Source: Myxococcus guangdongensis (GTDB lineage Bacteria > Myxococcota > Myxococcia > Myxococcales > Myxococcaceae). From it: a DNA stretch of 64,000 bases. How positions within the stretch are numbered: the first letter of the stretch is position 1; every line of letters begins with the position of its first letter. Shown here piece by piece: positions 55,538 to 64,000 of this stretch. The translations under genes and the position numbers were made by a program. Below the pieces are notes generated by a model, which worked only from the letters and a program-made list of their open reading frames with translations, was not told the DNA's origin and searched no databases. Where the stretch lies: NCBI RefSeq assembly GCF_024198255.1, contig NZ_JAJVKW010000001.1:372001-436000 (forward strand), written 5' to 3'.

Positions 55538-56313
55538 CTCCGACAGGCACCAGGAAGGTGCTCATCACCGGAGGCGGAACGGGCATCGGCCGCGCGGTGG
55601 CGGAGGCCCTGCTGCGCACAGGTGGCCGTGTCGTCGTGACAGGTCGTCGCGCGGACGTCCTGGAGGAGGTGGCGCGCGCATGGCCCGGACAGGCCTTCGC
55701 CCTGCCCTGCGACGTGTCCTCCCCCACGGAGCGCGAGGGACTGCTGCGCCGGGCCGCGGAGCTGCTGGGCGGTCTGGACGGCTTCGTCCACAGCGCGGGC
55801 CAGGTGGTGCATCAACCGCCGGGACACATCGGCGAGGACGTGCTGCGCTCACAGCTGGAGATCAACCTCATCGCGCCGTTGCGCCTGGGGGAGCAGGCGC
55901 TGGAGGTGTTGGAGCCCGGCGGCGCGCAGGTCTTCGTCGCGTCCACGCTGGCCACGCGGCCCATCGTCACCAGCGCGGTGTACAGCGCGGCGAAGGCGGG
56001 CCTGCTCCAGGTGATGAAGGTCCTCGCGCTGGCCGGCGCGGCCCGAGGCCTCCGCGCCAACGCCGTGCTGCCCGGCGTCGTGGAGACGGACATGGTGCGC
56101 GAGGTGAGGCTCGCCCCGGGCGAGGCGACGCCAACGCCCGAGGAGTCCACCCGCCGTCAGGAGGCCCAGCTCGCGGGCCTGCGCTCACTCCACCCACTCG
56201 GGCGGCTGGGACATCCGGAGGAGGTCGCCGAGGCCGTGCGCCACCTGCTGGGCGCGTCCTGGATGACCGGCACGGAGCTGGTGCTCGACGGCGGGCTGCT
56301 GCTTCGCGAGTGA
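55534..56313 (+). CDS. Short-chain dehydrogenase/reductase
   Basis: 259-aa classical SDR. Cofactor loop TGGGTGIG at the N terminus, VTGRR (Arg favours NADPH), HSAG for the active-site loop, and catalytic Ser...Tyr-x3-Lys in STLATRPIVTSAVYSAAKAG. The C-terminal LVLDGGLLL is typical. Being next to a FolB/FolX-type enzyme and a QueD/PTPS homologue makes a pterin reductase (FolM-like) plausible, but a fatty-acid- or sugar-type substrate cannot be excluded. ATG is in the overlap with the 58-aa ORF; GGGAG lies eight bases upstream. Confidence 0.85.
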   Translation: MTPTGTRKVLITGGGTGIGRAVAEALLRTGGRVVVTGRRADVLEEVARAWPGQAFALPCDVSSPTEREGLLRRAAELLGGLDGFVHSAGQVVHQPPGHIGEDVLRSQLEINLIAPLRLGEQALEVLEPGGAQVFVASTLATRPIVTSAVYSAAKAGLLQVMKVLALAGAARGLRANAVLPGVVETDMVREVRLAPGEATPTPEESTRRQEAQLAGLRSLHPLGRLGHPEEVAEAVRHLLGASWMTGTELVLDGGLLLRE

Positions 56314-56314
56314 A

Positions 56315-56713
56315 TCAGCCCTCGTCGGGATAGACGACACACTGAGACGTGCACGTCTCCGCGACGCGAACCTTCACCACCTTCGCGGTGGGGAAGCTCA
56401 GCTTGCCGAAGACCCAGGCGGCCAGCAGCTCGCTGGTGGGGTTCTCCAGCCCCGGCACGTCATTCAACAGCCGGTGGTCCAGCTGCGCGTGCATCGCCTG
56501 CCAGGCCTCGGTGAGCGTGGCGAAGTCGACCACCCAGCCGAAGTGGGGGTCCACCGGTCCGCGCACCGTCACTTCGACGCGGTAGCTGTGCCCGTGGACG
56601 CGCGAGCACTTGTGGCCCGGAGGGACGTTGGGGAGGAAGTGCGCGGCCTCGAAGGTGAACTCCCTCGAGATTTCGGTCACCAGCGAGATTTTGGGCTTCG
56701 AAACAGGCTCCAT
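56315..56713 (-). CDS. 6-pyruvoyl-tetrahydropterin synthase / QueD family protein
   Basis: 132-aa enzyme acting on dihydroneopterin triphosphate, either making 6-carboxy-tetrahydropterin (queuosine route) or pyruvoyl/other tetrahydropterins. Zinc ligands: His in FEAAHFLP and the HGH of CSRVHGHSYRVEV; the Cys in CSRVHGH is the general base of QueD. Catalytic Asp-His in AQLDHRLLNDVPG and the Glu of VAETCTSQ complete the site. Stop is one base from the SDR stop (convergent). No other queuosine genes in the window, so the pathway is ambiguous. Confidence 0.87.
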   Translation of the reverse strand: MEPVSKPKISLVTEISREFTFEAAHFLPNVPPGHKCSRVHGHSYRVEVTVRGPVDPHFGWVVDFATLTEAWQAMHAQLDHRLLNDVPGLENPTSELLAAWVFGKLSFPTAKVVKVRVAETCTSQCVVYPDEG

Positions 56714-56787
56714 TGCACCGGCCTTCTACCCACGTTCCGCCCCGGGCGTCGAGCCAAGACACGGCCCCGACGCCCCCTCCCCCGCCC

Positions 56788-58581
56788 CTACCGGCGCACG
56801 GCCGCGAGGATGTAGCGGGGCAGCAATTCCTCCCGGAAGGCCTTCCAGAGGTTGAACTGCCCGTAGTTGCCCCCGGTGAACATCACCGTGAGCTCGAGCT
56901 CGGGGATGACCATGACGTACTGGCCACCGTTGCCGCCCGCCTCGTATTCCGCGTAGACGCGCTCGCCCACGCGCAGCTCATGACGCCACCACGCATACCC
57001 GTAGGTGCGCTCGGGGCTCATCACCGAGTGCCGCGCGGTGGAGCGCTCGACCCACTGCTTGGACACCACGCGCCGGCCGTTCCACACGCCGCCCGACAGG
57101 TACAGCTGCCCCAGCTTCAGCGCATCCCGAGGCCTCGCGTAGAGGCCGCCGCCCAGGTACGCCTCGCCATCCGGCATCAGGTTCATCGCGTAGTGACGGA
57201 ACTGGAGCGGCGTGGCCACGGTGCGCTCGAAGTGCTCGGGCAGCCACGTGCCCGTCGCGTTGCGCACCACGCCGCCCACCAGGTTGATGCCCGCCGAGCA
57301 GTACACCGCCTGCGTCTCACCCGGCGCCCGTCCCATGGGCAGGTCCAGCGTGTACGCGTACCAGTCCCCCTCCTGGCTCTGGAGGTTGTTCTCGTTGCCG
57401 GGCGTCTCCTCGTTGTCGTCGTCGCAGTCGAAGCCCGACGTCATCGTCATCAAATGCTCGAGCGTCAGCCCCGCCTTGCGCGCATCCGCGGGCGCCTTCG
57501 GCTGGTAGCCCGGGAACATCGAGTAGACGGGCGTCTGGGCAGACAGCTTCGCGCCCTTCTGGATGGCGGTGCCCACCAGCACCGGCGCCAGCGTCTTGGA
57601 CGCCGAGCGCAGGTCATGGAGCTTCTCCTTGTCGTAGCCGTAGAAGTACTCCTCCAGCACGAGCTTGCCCTTGCGCGCGATGAGCACCCCCTGGACACGC
57701 TGCGCGGGACCGGGGCCCACCTCCGTGTCGAGGAGCCGCTGCATCAGCGCCTGGATGGGCGCCGGGTCCATGCCCACGTCGGACAGGGACGCCGTGGCCC
57801 AACCGTCCTGCTCGGCCACCGGCGGACGGTAGACGTACGCCCCCGGCGCGGGCGTGCGCGGATACAGGCCCACCGCCTGGTCCCGCTCGCGCCGGGTGAA
57901 CTGGAGGTTCCCCAGGAAGAAGATGGGCACCGACAGCCGACCCGAGCGCTCATCCAGCGTGCCCTCGAACGTCGTCGGCCCACGTGGGTCCACCAGCTTC
58001 ACGGCGCTGCCCTGCACGGAGACGTTCAGCGCGAACTGCCGTCCGAAGCCCTTCTCCGGATCTCTCAGGTACGCGGCGATGGCGCCATCCGGCTTCTTGT
58101 ACACGACGAGGTACAGGGTGAAGCGGTCCGCCCACGGCGTCACCGTCCCGCGCCACACGCCCTTCTGGAGCGAGCGCAGCTCCACCGGCGTCGCGTACTG
58201 CACGCCGCCCACCATGACGCGCGGCTGCACCCAGTGGCCCCGGAGCACCTGGCCGTCCGCCGCCACCGTGGCCCGGAACGTCCCCTGTCCGCCCGGCAAG
58301 GTCAGCGACAGCGCGCCCTTCTCCACCTGGCCCGTGGCCTCGTAGCCCGAGATTCGCGCGCGCCACGTGGTGCCCTCGCGGAACACCGTCAGCTCGCCCT
58401 GGACCTCGGGCCCATAGACGGGGGCCGCGGACCAGATGCCCACCAGCTTCTCCGCCGCGTCGGTCGCCGGGGCCTGGGCGGGGGGCTTCGGAGGCGCGGC
58501 CGGCTCGGCGGCCCGGACCGAGGGGGACAGCGACAAGAGCGCCAGCACGGCGCCCAGGCAGAGGGAGGACGAGGAGTGCAT
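56788..58581 (-). CDS. Serine hydrolase of the beta-lactamase/PBP superfamily
   Basis: 597-aa exported protein. Signal peptide of about 25 residues, then a beta-rich N-terminal domain of about 200 residues (VGIWSAAPVYGPEVQGELTVF...), then a class C-like hydrolase domain with SxxK in LRSASKTLAPVL and a YCSAG block at the Tyr position, and a C-terminal GYAWWRHE and GNGGQYVMVIPE (KTG-like strand). Such enzymes hydrolyse esters or peptides; antibiotic resistance cannot be inferred. ATG at 58581 follows AGGA six bases upstream. The N-terminal domain is not recognised. Confidence 0.82.
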   Translation of the reverse strand: MHSSSSLCLGAVLALLSLSPSVRAAEPAAPPKPPAQAPATDAAEKLVGIWSAAPVYGPEVQGELTVFREGTTWRARISGYEATGQVEKGALSLTLPGGQGTFRATVAADGQVLRGHWVQPRVMVGGVQYATPVELRSLQKGVWRGTVTPWADRFTLYLVVYKKPDGAIAAYLRDPEKGFGRQFALNVSVQGSAVKLVDPRGPTTFEGTLDERSGRLSVPIFFLGNLQFTRRERDQAVGLYPRTPAPGAYVYRPPVAEQDGWATASLSDVGMDPAPIQALMQRLLDTEVGPGPAQRVQGVLIARKGKLVLEEYFYGYDKEKLHDLRSASKTLAPVLVGTAIQKGAKLSAQTPVYSMFPGYQPKAPADARKAGLTLEHLMTMTSGFDCDDDNEETPGNENNLQSQEGDWYAYTLDLPMGRAPGETQAVYCSAGINLVGGVVRNATGTWLPEHFERTVATPLQFRHYAMNLMPDGEAYLGGGLYARPRDALKLGQLYLSGGVWNGRRVVSKQWVERSTARHSVMSPERTYGYAWWRHELRVGERVYAEYEAGGNGGQYVMVIPELELTVMFTGGNYGQFNLWKAFREELLPRYILAAVRR

Positions 58582-58840
58582 CAAGGTTCCTGGGTGGACG
58601 AGCGAGGGGGCAAGGCCCGTAGGGCCTTACGGTGGGCACCTCCGGCTGATTGCAACCCGCTTGCAGGAATGTCCCCGTCCCCACGCGCCCCGGGGCCGGG
58701 CTATCCTTTCGCGCCATGACTCCGGAGGTCTGGATGGCGGCCCGCCCCACGGGAGGGCGAGCGGGAGGACGGCGTTGCTTGCGCCCCGGGTCCGGGTTGC
58801 GTAGCGATGGCGCCAGGACCCGTGCACGGTCCACGCGCGC

Positions 58841-60385
58841 ATGAAGCTCTCCCTCGCCACCCGCATCTTCCTGGGCTACGCGGTGGTGCTCGTCACCTTC
58901 GGCCTGGTGTCGCTGTTCAGCGTGGCGGAGCTGCACCGGAACCGGCTGGAGATCCGGCTGGTGAGCCAGGGCTACCTCCAGCTCTCCCAGGACGCGGCGG
59001 AGATGGAGATGAACCACGCCAACCAGCAGCGCCACACCGCGCGCATGCTGGAGGAGGACAGCGCGGAGATTCGCCGCGCCATCATCCGGCTGGCCCGCGT
59101 CTACGTCCCCACGGCGTTCATCTCCCAGCGACTGGCGGCCACGCGCGAGCGCGCCACGCAGCTTCGCGACATGGCCCCCGAGAGCGAGATTCCCTTCATC
59201 GGCGAGCTGGAGGCGCGGCTCGCGGAGCTGGACTCGCGCTACCAGGAGTACGGCCGCGCCGCGGAGAGCGTGTTCGACGCGTTCAGCACCCAGGCGCCGG
59301 ACAAGGCCGCGGTGGACCGCGCCACCGCGGACGTGCTCACCATGGAGGACGCCATCGGCCGCGAGCTGCGGCTGCTCCGCCTGTCCCTGGCCAACCGCAT
59401 CCGCGAGCGCGTGGACGGCGCCGAGGAGCGCGAGCGCCAGACGGGCATCGCCATCATCAGCCTCTCGGTGGCCGCCATCCTCCTGGGCCTGGGCGCGACG
59501 GCCTGGTCGGCCCGCACGCTGCGCCCGGTGCGCACGCTCATCGAGGGCGTCTCGCGCATCGGCAAGGGCGACTACAGCGCGCAGCTGGGCGTGCGCGGAC
59601 ACGACGAGGTGGCCGTGCTCGCGCGCGAGTTCGACCAGATGGCCCGCTCCCTCCAGGCCCGCGAGGCGCAAATCAAGGCGCAGGCGGAGGCGCTGATGCG
59701 CGCCGAGCAGCTCGCCGCCGTGGGCCGCGTCTCCGCGCAGATCGTCCACGAGGTGCGAAACCCCCTGTCCTCCATCGGCCTCAACGTGGAGCTGCTCGGG
59801 GACGCGGTGGAGCGCGCCACCTTCCCCACCCCCGACGAGTCCGGCGAGGTGAAGGACCTGATCTCCGCCGTCACCCGAGAGGTGGACCGGCTGGCGGACG
59901 TCACCGAGCACTACCTGCGCATGGCCCGCCCGCAGCGGCCGGATTTGGACCCGCGCGACGTGACGGCGGTGCTGGACGGCGTGCTGGACTTCTCCCGCGA
60001 GGAGCTGACGCGCGCGGGGGTGGAGGTGGTGCGCGAGTTCTCCCCCACCACGCCCCCCGTGCTCGCCGACGAGGGGCAGCTGCGCCAGGTGTTCCTCAAC
60101 CTCCTGCGCAACAGCCGCGAGGCCATGCCCCACGGCGGCCAGCTCACCATCGCCACCCGCCCCGTGGAGCAGGACGTGGAGGTGACGGTCAAGGACACCG
60201 GCCAGGGGATGACGGAGGAGGTGCGACAACACCTGTTCGAGCCGTTCTTCACCACCAAGGAGGGCGGCACCGGCCTGGGGCTCGCGGTGAGTCAGCAAAT
60301 CCTCCAGGCCCACGGGGGCTCGCTCTCCTGCCAGAGTATTCCCGGCCAGGGGACGGCCTTCGTGTTAAGGCTTCCTCGCGCATGA
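58841..60385 (+). CDS. Sensor histidine kinase with HAMP domain
   Basis: 514-aa membrane sensor. TM1 at about 10-29, periplasmic region to about 202 (helical, MCP-like), TM2 at about 205-223, HAMP domain (RTLRPVRTLIEGVSRIGKGDYSAQ), then HisKA with H303 (AQIVHEVRNPLSS) and ATPase motifs NLLRNSREAMP, DTGQGMTEE, GGTGLGLAVSQQI. The kinase core is NtrB/NtrY-like, a type that often partners sigma-54 activators; no partner is adjacent. The stop overlaps the next ATG (ATGA at 60382), tying it to the M16 protease. Confidence 0.9.
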   Translation: MKLSLATRIFLGYAVVLVTFGLVSLFSVAELHRNRLEIRLVSQGYLQLSQDAAEMEMNHANQQRHTARMLEEDSAEIRRAIIRLARVYVPTAFISQRLAATRERATQLRDMAPESEIPFIGELEARLAELDSRYQEYGRAAESVFDAFSTQAPDKAAVDRATADVLTMEDAIGRELRLLRLSLANRIRERVDGAEERERQTGIAIISLSVAAILLGLGATAWSARTLRPVRTLIEGVSRIGKGDYSAQLGVRGHDEVAVLAREFDQMARSLQAREAQIKAQAEALMRAEQLAAVGRVSAQIVHEVRNPLSSIGLNVELLGDAVERATFPTPDESGEVKDLISAVTREVDRLADVTEHYLRMARPQRPDLDPRDVTAVLDGVLDFSREELTRAGVEVVREFSPTTPPVLADEGQLRQVFLNLLRNSREAMPHGGQLTIATRPVEQDVEVTVKDTGQGMTEEVRQHLFEPFFTTKEGGTGLGLAVSQQILQAHGGSLSCQSIPGQGTAFVLRLPRA

Positions 60386-61668
60386 GCTTCACACCGTATC
60401 GGGACGTGCTGCCCTCCGGGCTGCGCGTCGTCACCGTCGAGACGCCCCACCTCCACACCGCCCTGCTCGCCATCTACGTCCGCACCGGCAGCCGGCACGA
60501 GACGCCCGCCAACAACGGCGTCAGCCACTACCTGGAACACCTGTTCTTCCGGGGCAGCGAGAGCTGGCCGGACACGGTGCGGATGAACGCGGCCGTGGAG
60601 GAGGTCGGCGGCAACCTCAACGGCGTCACCACCCGGGATCACGGCTACTACTACACGCCCCTGCACCCGGCGCACCTGCGCGTGGGCATGGACATCCTGG
60701 GCGACATGCTCACCCGCCCCCGCCTCACCGACATGGAGGTGGAGCGGCAGATCATCCTCGAGGAGATGCTCGACGAGGTGGACGAGAAGGGCCGGGACAT
60801 CGACCTGGACAACCTGTCCAAGCACCTGCTCTTCCCCCAGCACCCGCTGGCGCAGAAGATCGCCGGCACGCGCGACTCCGTCTCCGCGCTGAAGCACGCG
60901 CAGGTGCTGGAGCACTTCGCCCAGCACTACGTCTCCGGCAACCTGGTCGTCACCGCCGCGGGCCGCGTGCGCCGTGAAGAGGTGCTGGAGCTCGCCGAGC
61001 GCGCCTTCGCCCACCTGCCGCGCGGCCCCGCCAGCTCGGAGGCCCCCCCGCCCCAGGGCGCGCCCGGGCCCCTGCTCCACTTCGTCACCCACGACGAGTC
61101 GCAGACGGAGTTCCGCCTCAACTTCCGCGCCGTGCCGGAGCAGCACGAGGACTACCCCGCGCTCCAGATTCTGCGCCGCGTGCTGGATGACGGCCTGTCC
61201 TCGCGGCTGCCGTTCGAAATCGTGGAGAAGCGGGGCCTGGCGTACTCGGTCCACGCCTCGCTGGACGGCTACCACGACGCGGGCCTGTTCGAGGTGGAGG
61301 CCGCGAGCGCCCCGGAGAAGGCCGCGCAGGTGGTGGAGGAGTCCCTGCGGGTGATTGCCCAGCTGTGCGACACGGAGATTGGCGAGGAGGAGCTGACCCG
61401 CGCCAAGCGCCGTCACCGGATGCTGCTGGAGTTCTCCCAGGACTCGCCGGGGGAGCTGGCCGGGTGGTTCGGCGGCACGGAGCTGTTCCGCACGCCGGAG
61501 ACCTTCGCCCACCGCGCGGACCTGGTGGACTCGCAGTCCGCGGCGCGCGTACGCGAGGTGGCGCGGCGCTACTTCCGGCGCGACAACCTGACGGTGGTGG
61601 CGGTGGGCCAGCGCAAGGGCCTCAAGGCGCTGGAGCGCGTGGTGGCCGAGGCGCCGGGACTCCCCTGA
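60382..61668 (+). CDS. M16 family zinc metalloprotease
   Basis: 428-aa pitrilysin/MPP-like protease. Inverted zinc motif HxxEH in VSHYLEHLFF (H49, E52, H53), and a downstream acidic ligand in EEMLDE (about E127/E128). The R/Y motif of the partner half is in the same chain (GLSSRLPFEIVEKRGLAYSV), so it may function as a homodimer rather than needing a separate inactive subunit. No signal peptide: likely cytoplasmic or exported by another route. Coupled by a 4-base overlap to a sensor kinase, suggesting it processes a protein in response to that signal. Confidence 0.9.
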   Translation: MSFTPYRDVLPSGLRVVTVETPHLHTALLAIYVRTGSRHETPANNGVSHYLEHLFFRGSESWPDTVRMNAAVEEVGGNLNGVTTRDHGYYYTPLHPAHLRVGMDILGDMLTRPRLTDMEVERQIILEEMLDEVDEKGRDIDLDNLSKHLLFPQHPLAQKIAGTRDSVSALKHAQVLEHFAQHYVSGNLVVTAAGRVRREEVLELAERAFAHLPRGPASSEAPPPQGAPGPLLHFVTHDESQTEFRLNFRAVPEQHEDYPALQILRRVLDDGLSSRLPFEIVEKRGLAYSVHASLDGYHDAGLFEVEAASAPEKAAQVVEESLRVIAQLCDTEIGEEELTRAKRRHRMLLEFSQDSPGELAGWFGGTELFRTPETFAHRADLVDSQSAARVREVARRYFRRDNLTVVAVGQRKGLKALERVVAEAPGLP

Positions 61669-61683
61669 GCCCCGGCGCCGGGG

Positions 61684-63009
61684 TCAGCGACCGCCGCGGA
61701 TGATGACGGGGCCGGAGGGCTTCTTCTTCGGCTTCGGCGTCATCGAGACCAGGGACTTCTTCACCTCCTGGTACTCGGTGTTGTCGGGCTCCTTCTGGAG
61801 CGCCTCGTCGATGAGCTTCATGCCCCGGGCCATCTGCGTCTGCAGCTGAGCGGAGAGCCGGGCCAGGGCGACCTTCTCCTCGAGCGAGGCCTCGCCCAGG
61901 TTGAGCATCCGCTCCAGCGACGAGAACGCGTCCACCTTGCGGTCCGTCTGGAGATACAGCCGCCACAGCCGGGAGTGCACCGGCGCGAAGCGCGGCTCGG
62001 CGCTGAGGGCGAAGCGGTAGCTCTCCTCCGCGCCCTTCATGTCCTTGGCCTCCTCCTGCGCGCGGCCTCGCACGTAGAGGCCCCGGGCCAGCCGGGGGCG
62101 GAACGTGAGCGCGCGGTCCACCAGCGCCAGCGCGTCCGCGCGACGGCCCTGCGCGAGCACCGTCTCCGCCATCCACGCCAGGGCCTCGGCGTTCTGCGGC
62201 TCGGCGTCGACCAGCGCCTTGAGCGCGGCCTCGGCGTCCTTGGCGCGACCCTGGGCGAGCAGCGCGCGGGCCCTCAGGGTGACGACGTCCGAGCGCTGGG
62301 CGTCCTTGCCCTCCACCGCCTGGAGGTCCGCCTCGGCCATCTGCGGCACGCCGCTGACCAGGAAGTAGCGGGCGCGGAGCAGGCGCGCGGCGGTGTGCGC
62401 GGGGTTCTGCTGCAGCAGCTTGTCCATGAGGTTGGCGGCGAGCAGCTCGTCGCCCTTCATGAGGAGGACCTCCGCCTCCACCGCCTTGGCCTCGGGGTCG
62501 TCCGGGCTGTCGCGCAGCACGCTCTCCAGCGTGGCGAAGGCGGCTTCAATCTGCCCCTCGCGGGCCTGGAAGCGCGCCAGGTCCAGGATGTCCTTCTCCT
62601 GGAGGAGGCCCGAGTCGCGCAGCGTCACGAGGATGGCCAGGGCCTCCTGGGTGTTGCCGTTGCTGCGGTACAGCTCGGAGAGCTGCTTCTGGATGGACGG
62701 GTCCGTGCCGGGGATGAGGGCCTCGGCCTGCTTGAGGGACATGATGGCCGCGCCCATGTTGTTGTTCATGAGGTGGGCGTCGGCCATCAGCAGGAAGGGC
62801 TCGGCGCTGTCGGGCGCGGCGGTGGCGGCGCGCTTGAGGGCGTTGAGCGCGGCGGCGGGCTGTCCACTGGCCAGCTGGACGCGGGCCTCGCCCAGGGCGC
62901 TCTGGGCTTGTTGAGCACGGTTCTGGACGGCCGCGGCCTCTGGCTCCTTGCAGGCAAGCGGGAGGAGGAGCGCCAGGGTCCAGGGCAGGTTTCGTTTTCT
63001 CCAGGGCAT
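61684..63009 (-). CDS. TPR-repeat protein, probably lipoprotein
   Basis: 441-aa protein. Signal-like N terminus ending PLAC (imperfect lipobox, Cys20), followed by a solenoid of about 11 TPRs (ALNALKRAATAAPDSAEPFLLMADAHL; DAEAALKALVDAEPQNAEALAWMAETVLAQGR and so on) and a short Lys/Pro tail (KPKKKPSGPVIIRGGR). TPR lipoproteins act as periplasmic scaffolds. Convergent to the M16 gene with a 15-base gap and divergent from the small gene at 63050. Confidence 0.85.
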   Translation of the reverse strand: MPWRKRNLPWTLALLLPLACKEPEAAAVQNRAQQAQSALGEARVQLASGQPAAALNALKRAATAAPDSAEPFLLMADAHLMNNNMGAAIMSLKQAEALIPGTDPSIQKQLSELYRSNGNTQEALAILVTLRDSGLLQEKDILDLARFQAREGQIEAAFATLESVLRDSPDDPEAKAVEAEVLLMKGDELLAANLMDKLLQQNPAHTAARLLRARYFLVSGVPQMAEADLQAVEGKDAQRSDVVTLRARALLAQGRAKDAEAALKALVDAEPQNAEALAWMAETVLAQGRRADALALVDRALTFRPRLARGLYVRGRAQEEAKDMKGAEESYRFALSAEPRFAPVHSRLWRLYLQTDRKVDAFSSLERMLNLGEASLEEKVALARLSAQLQTQMARGMKLIDEALQKEPDNTEYQEVKKSLVSMTPKPKKKPSGPVIIRGGR

Positions 63010-63049
63010 CGCTGAGCCGGAGGGTACCGGATGTTATCCTCCCTCGTCG

Positions 63050-63394
63050 ATGGACCCATTCGTTCGGCGCCTCGTGGAGAGGCTCCATGACCCCAGCAAG
63101 CCGCTGTCGCGCAACCGGCACTTCCACACCTTCGACACCCCCGAGGGGCGTCTGGCGCTGAAGGTGTTCCGGCGGCTGCGCAGCCTGCAGAAGGACATCC
63201 TCGCCTGCCGGGCGGAGGGGCGGCGTGCGCGCATCTTCCGTCGCGTCAACCCGGAGGGAGAGCACCGCATCGAGCTGACGATGGAGCGCGTCAGCGGCAA
63301 GCGCGTCTCCGTCCTCCAGACGGCCGAGCTGGAGCTCCTGTCCGCCCTGCCCGGCGTCCGCGAGGCGCTGGAGATACTGGACGAGGCCGCCTGA
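63050..63394 (+). CDS. Hypothetical protein, conserved-looking
   Basis: 114-aa basic soluble protein (MDPFVRRLVERLHDPSKPLS onward) with alternating Arg- and Leu-rich helices; family not recognised. ATG at 63050. An upstream in-frame ATG would add 34 poorly coding residues and overlap the divergent TPR gene, so it is rejected. Confidence 0.6.
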   Translation: MDPFVRRLVERLHDPSKPLSRNRHFHTFDTPEGRLALKVFRRLRSLQKDILACRAEGRRARIFRRVNPEGEHRIELTMERVSGKRVSVLQTAELELLSALPGVREALEILDEAA

Positions 63395-63440
63395 GTTGCG
63401 CGGCCCCGTCCGGTGAATCGTGGATTCTACGTAGTGCGGG

Positions 63441-64000
63441 CTAGTCCTTCGTGCAGACGACGTCGTCGACCTGGAGGTGGTCGCGGTCGGCCACGCTGCG
63501 GCTCGGGTAGAGGAACAGCCGCCAGTCGCGCACGTTGCCCGCGAACTTGAAGAACACCGGCTGCCACTCATCGCTGTCCACGGTGAGGAAGTCGGTCTGC
63601 GGGTTCCAGCCGGCGCTCGAGTAGATGCGGTGACGGATGGTGCCGTGGCCCCTCACCCGGTACGAGCAGGAGTAGTTGCCGCTGGGGACGTTGAACTTCT
63701 CCAGGGAGAAGCGCTCGGCCACCTCGATGGGGACGATGAACTGGAGCGCCGTCGTGCCGCCGTGCACCGCGGCCGTGTACTGCTTCAGGCGCGTGGCCCG
63801 GATCTCCGTGCCCGGGTCCGCGAGGCCGTTGTCCATGCCGTACCAGTAGTCGGGGATGAGGTGATTGCCCTGGTAGGGGATGGAGTAGACGTTCCAGCTC
63901 TCGAAGCCGCCGTTGCGGATGATGTTCGAGGCGTGGTCGGCGGGCACGCAGCGCTTGGTGGCCGAGTCACACGCGGGCAGCGCGCCCACGCAGTCGTAGG
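63441..64000 (-). CDS. Cysteine-rich secreted protein, 3' part only (5' end outside window)
   Basis: About 186 codons at the C terminus of a gene that continues beyond 64000: the frame stays open through CVGALPACDSATKRCV, a Cys-spaced motif typical of the short Cys-rich repeats of myxobacterial surface proteins. After it comes a carbohydrate-binding-module-like beta-sandwich region (NIIRNGGFESWNVY... IRHRIYSSAGWN... VVCTKD). The internal GTG at 63989 is unlikely to be the true start. Function: probably an extracellular binding protein. Confidence 0.75.
   Translation of the reverse strand, partial: YDCVGALPACDSATKRCVPADHASNIIRNGGFESWNVYSIPYQGNHLIPDYWYGMDNGLADPGTEIRATRLKQYTAAVHGGTTALQFIVPIEVAERFSLEKFNVPSGNYSCSYRVRGHGTIRHRIYSSAGWNPQTDFLTVDSDEWQPVFFKFAGNVRDWRLFLYPSRSVADRDHLQVDDVVCTKD

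Noticed and set aside
58807..61668. A 953-codon open frame covering the histidine kinase and M16 gene
   Set aside because: Its first half is an out-of-frame shadow of the kinase; the protease part starts properly at ATG 60382.

Overview
The window is high-GC, densely packed DNA typical of a myxobacterium, most likely family Myxococcaceae. This rests on the complete mevalonate-type isoprenoid operon, the many secreted or lipoprotein repeat proteins (RCC1, delta-60, TPR), the large hybrid histidine kinases and the strong third-position GC. The species cannot be fixed from sequence alone.

Layout. 1-2350: end of an Isc-type iron-sulphur operon (hscA, fdx), then a tRNA-Leu(CAG) with its own promoter and terminator. 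2381-9316: a membrane flippase-like protein and an alkaline-phosphatase-superfamily protein (translationally coupled), a beta-barrel outer-membrane protein, a 14-repeat RCC1 lipoprotein and a small unknown protein. 9354-14797: a five-gene mevalonate operon on the minus strand (fni, mvaA, mvk, mvaD, pmk) that converts HMG-CoA to IPP/DMAPP; HMG-CoA synthase is not in the window. 14956-22238: a DsrE-like protein, then an iron-uptake locus: a TonB-dependent receptor and a delta-60 lipoprotein diverge from an imelysin lipoprotein plus HTTM membrane protein, with a Fur-box-like palindrome between them. 22258-25875: REP-like repeats, an HtpX protease, a stand-alone E2-type acyltransferase and a coiled-coil membrane-anchored protein. 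25980-32281: a MarR regulator divergent from a complete tripartite RND efflux operon. 32371-38696: DUF488 protein, a GC-rich minisatellite, glutaminase, a 2OG-Fe(II) oxygenase, a PQQ-type sugar dehydrogenase, an epimerase-like protein and a voltage-gated-type potassium channel with a C-terminal zinc ribbon.

38751-43461 is the most unusual part. A foreign-looking, GC-poorer island of about 4.5 kb carries one giant gene (1335 aa: NACHT NTPase, then pentapeptide repeats, then TPR-like repeats). It is flanked by a 117-bp near-perfect direct repeat. One copy is the 3' end of an intact isochorismatase-family gene and the other is a displaced 3' fragment of that gene. This is the signature of insertion into the 3' end of a protein-coding gene, with single-protein defence-type cargo and no recombinase visible.

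44127-52679: a second RND pump plus adaptor, tandem palindromic repeats, and a two-kinase hybrid histidine kinase. 52861-56713: a secreted unknown protein and a pterin-related cluster (FolB-cupin fusion, a coupled 58-aa small ORF, an SDR reductase and a QueD/PTPS homologue). 56788-64000: a serine hydrolase of the beta-lactamase superfamily, a HAMP histidine kinase translationally coupled to an M16 metalloprotease, a TPR protein, a small unknown protein, and the 3' part of a cysteine-rich secreted protein running off the window.
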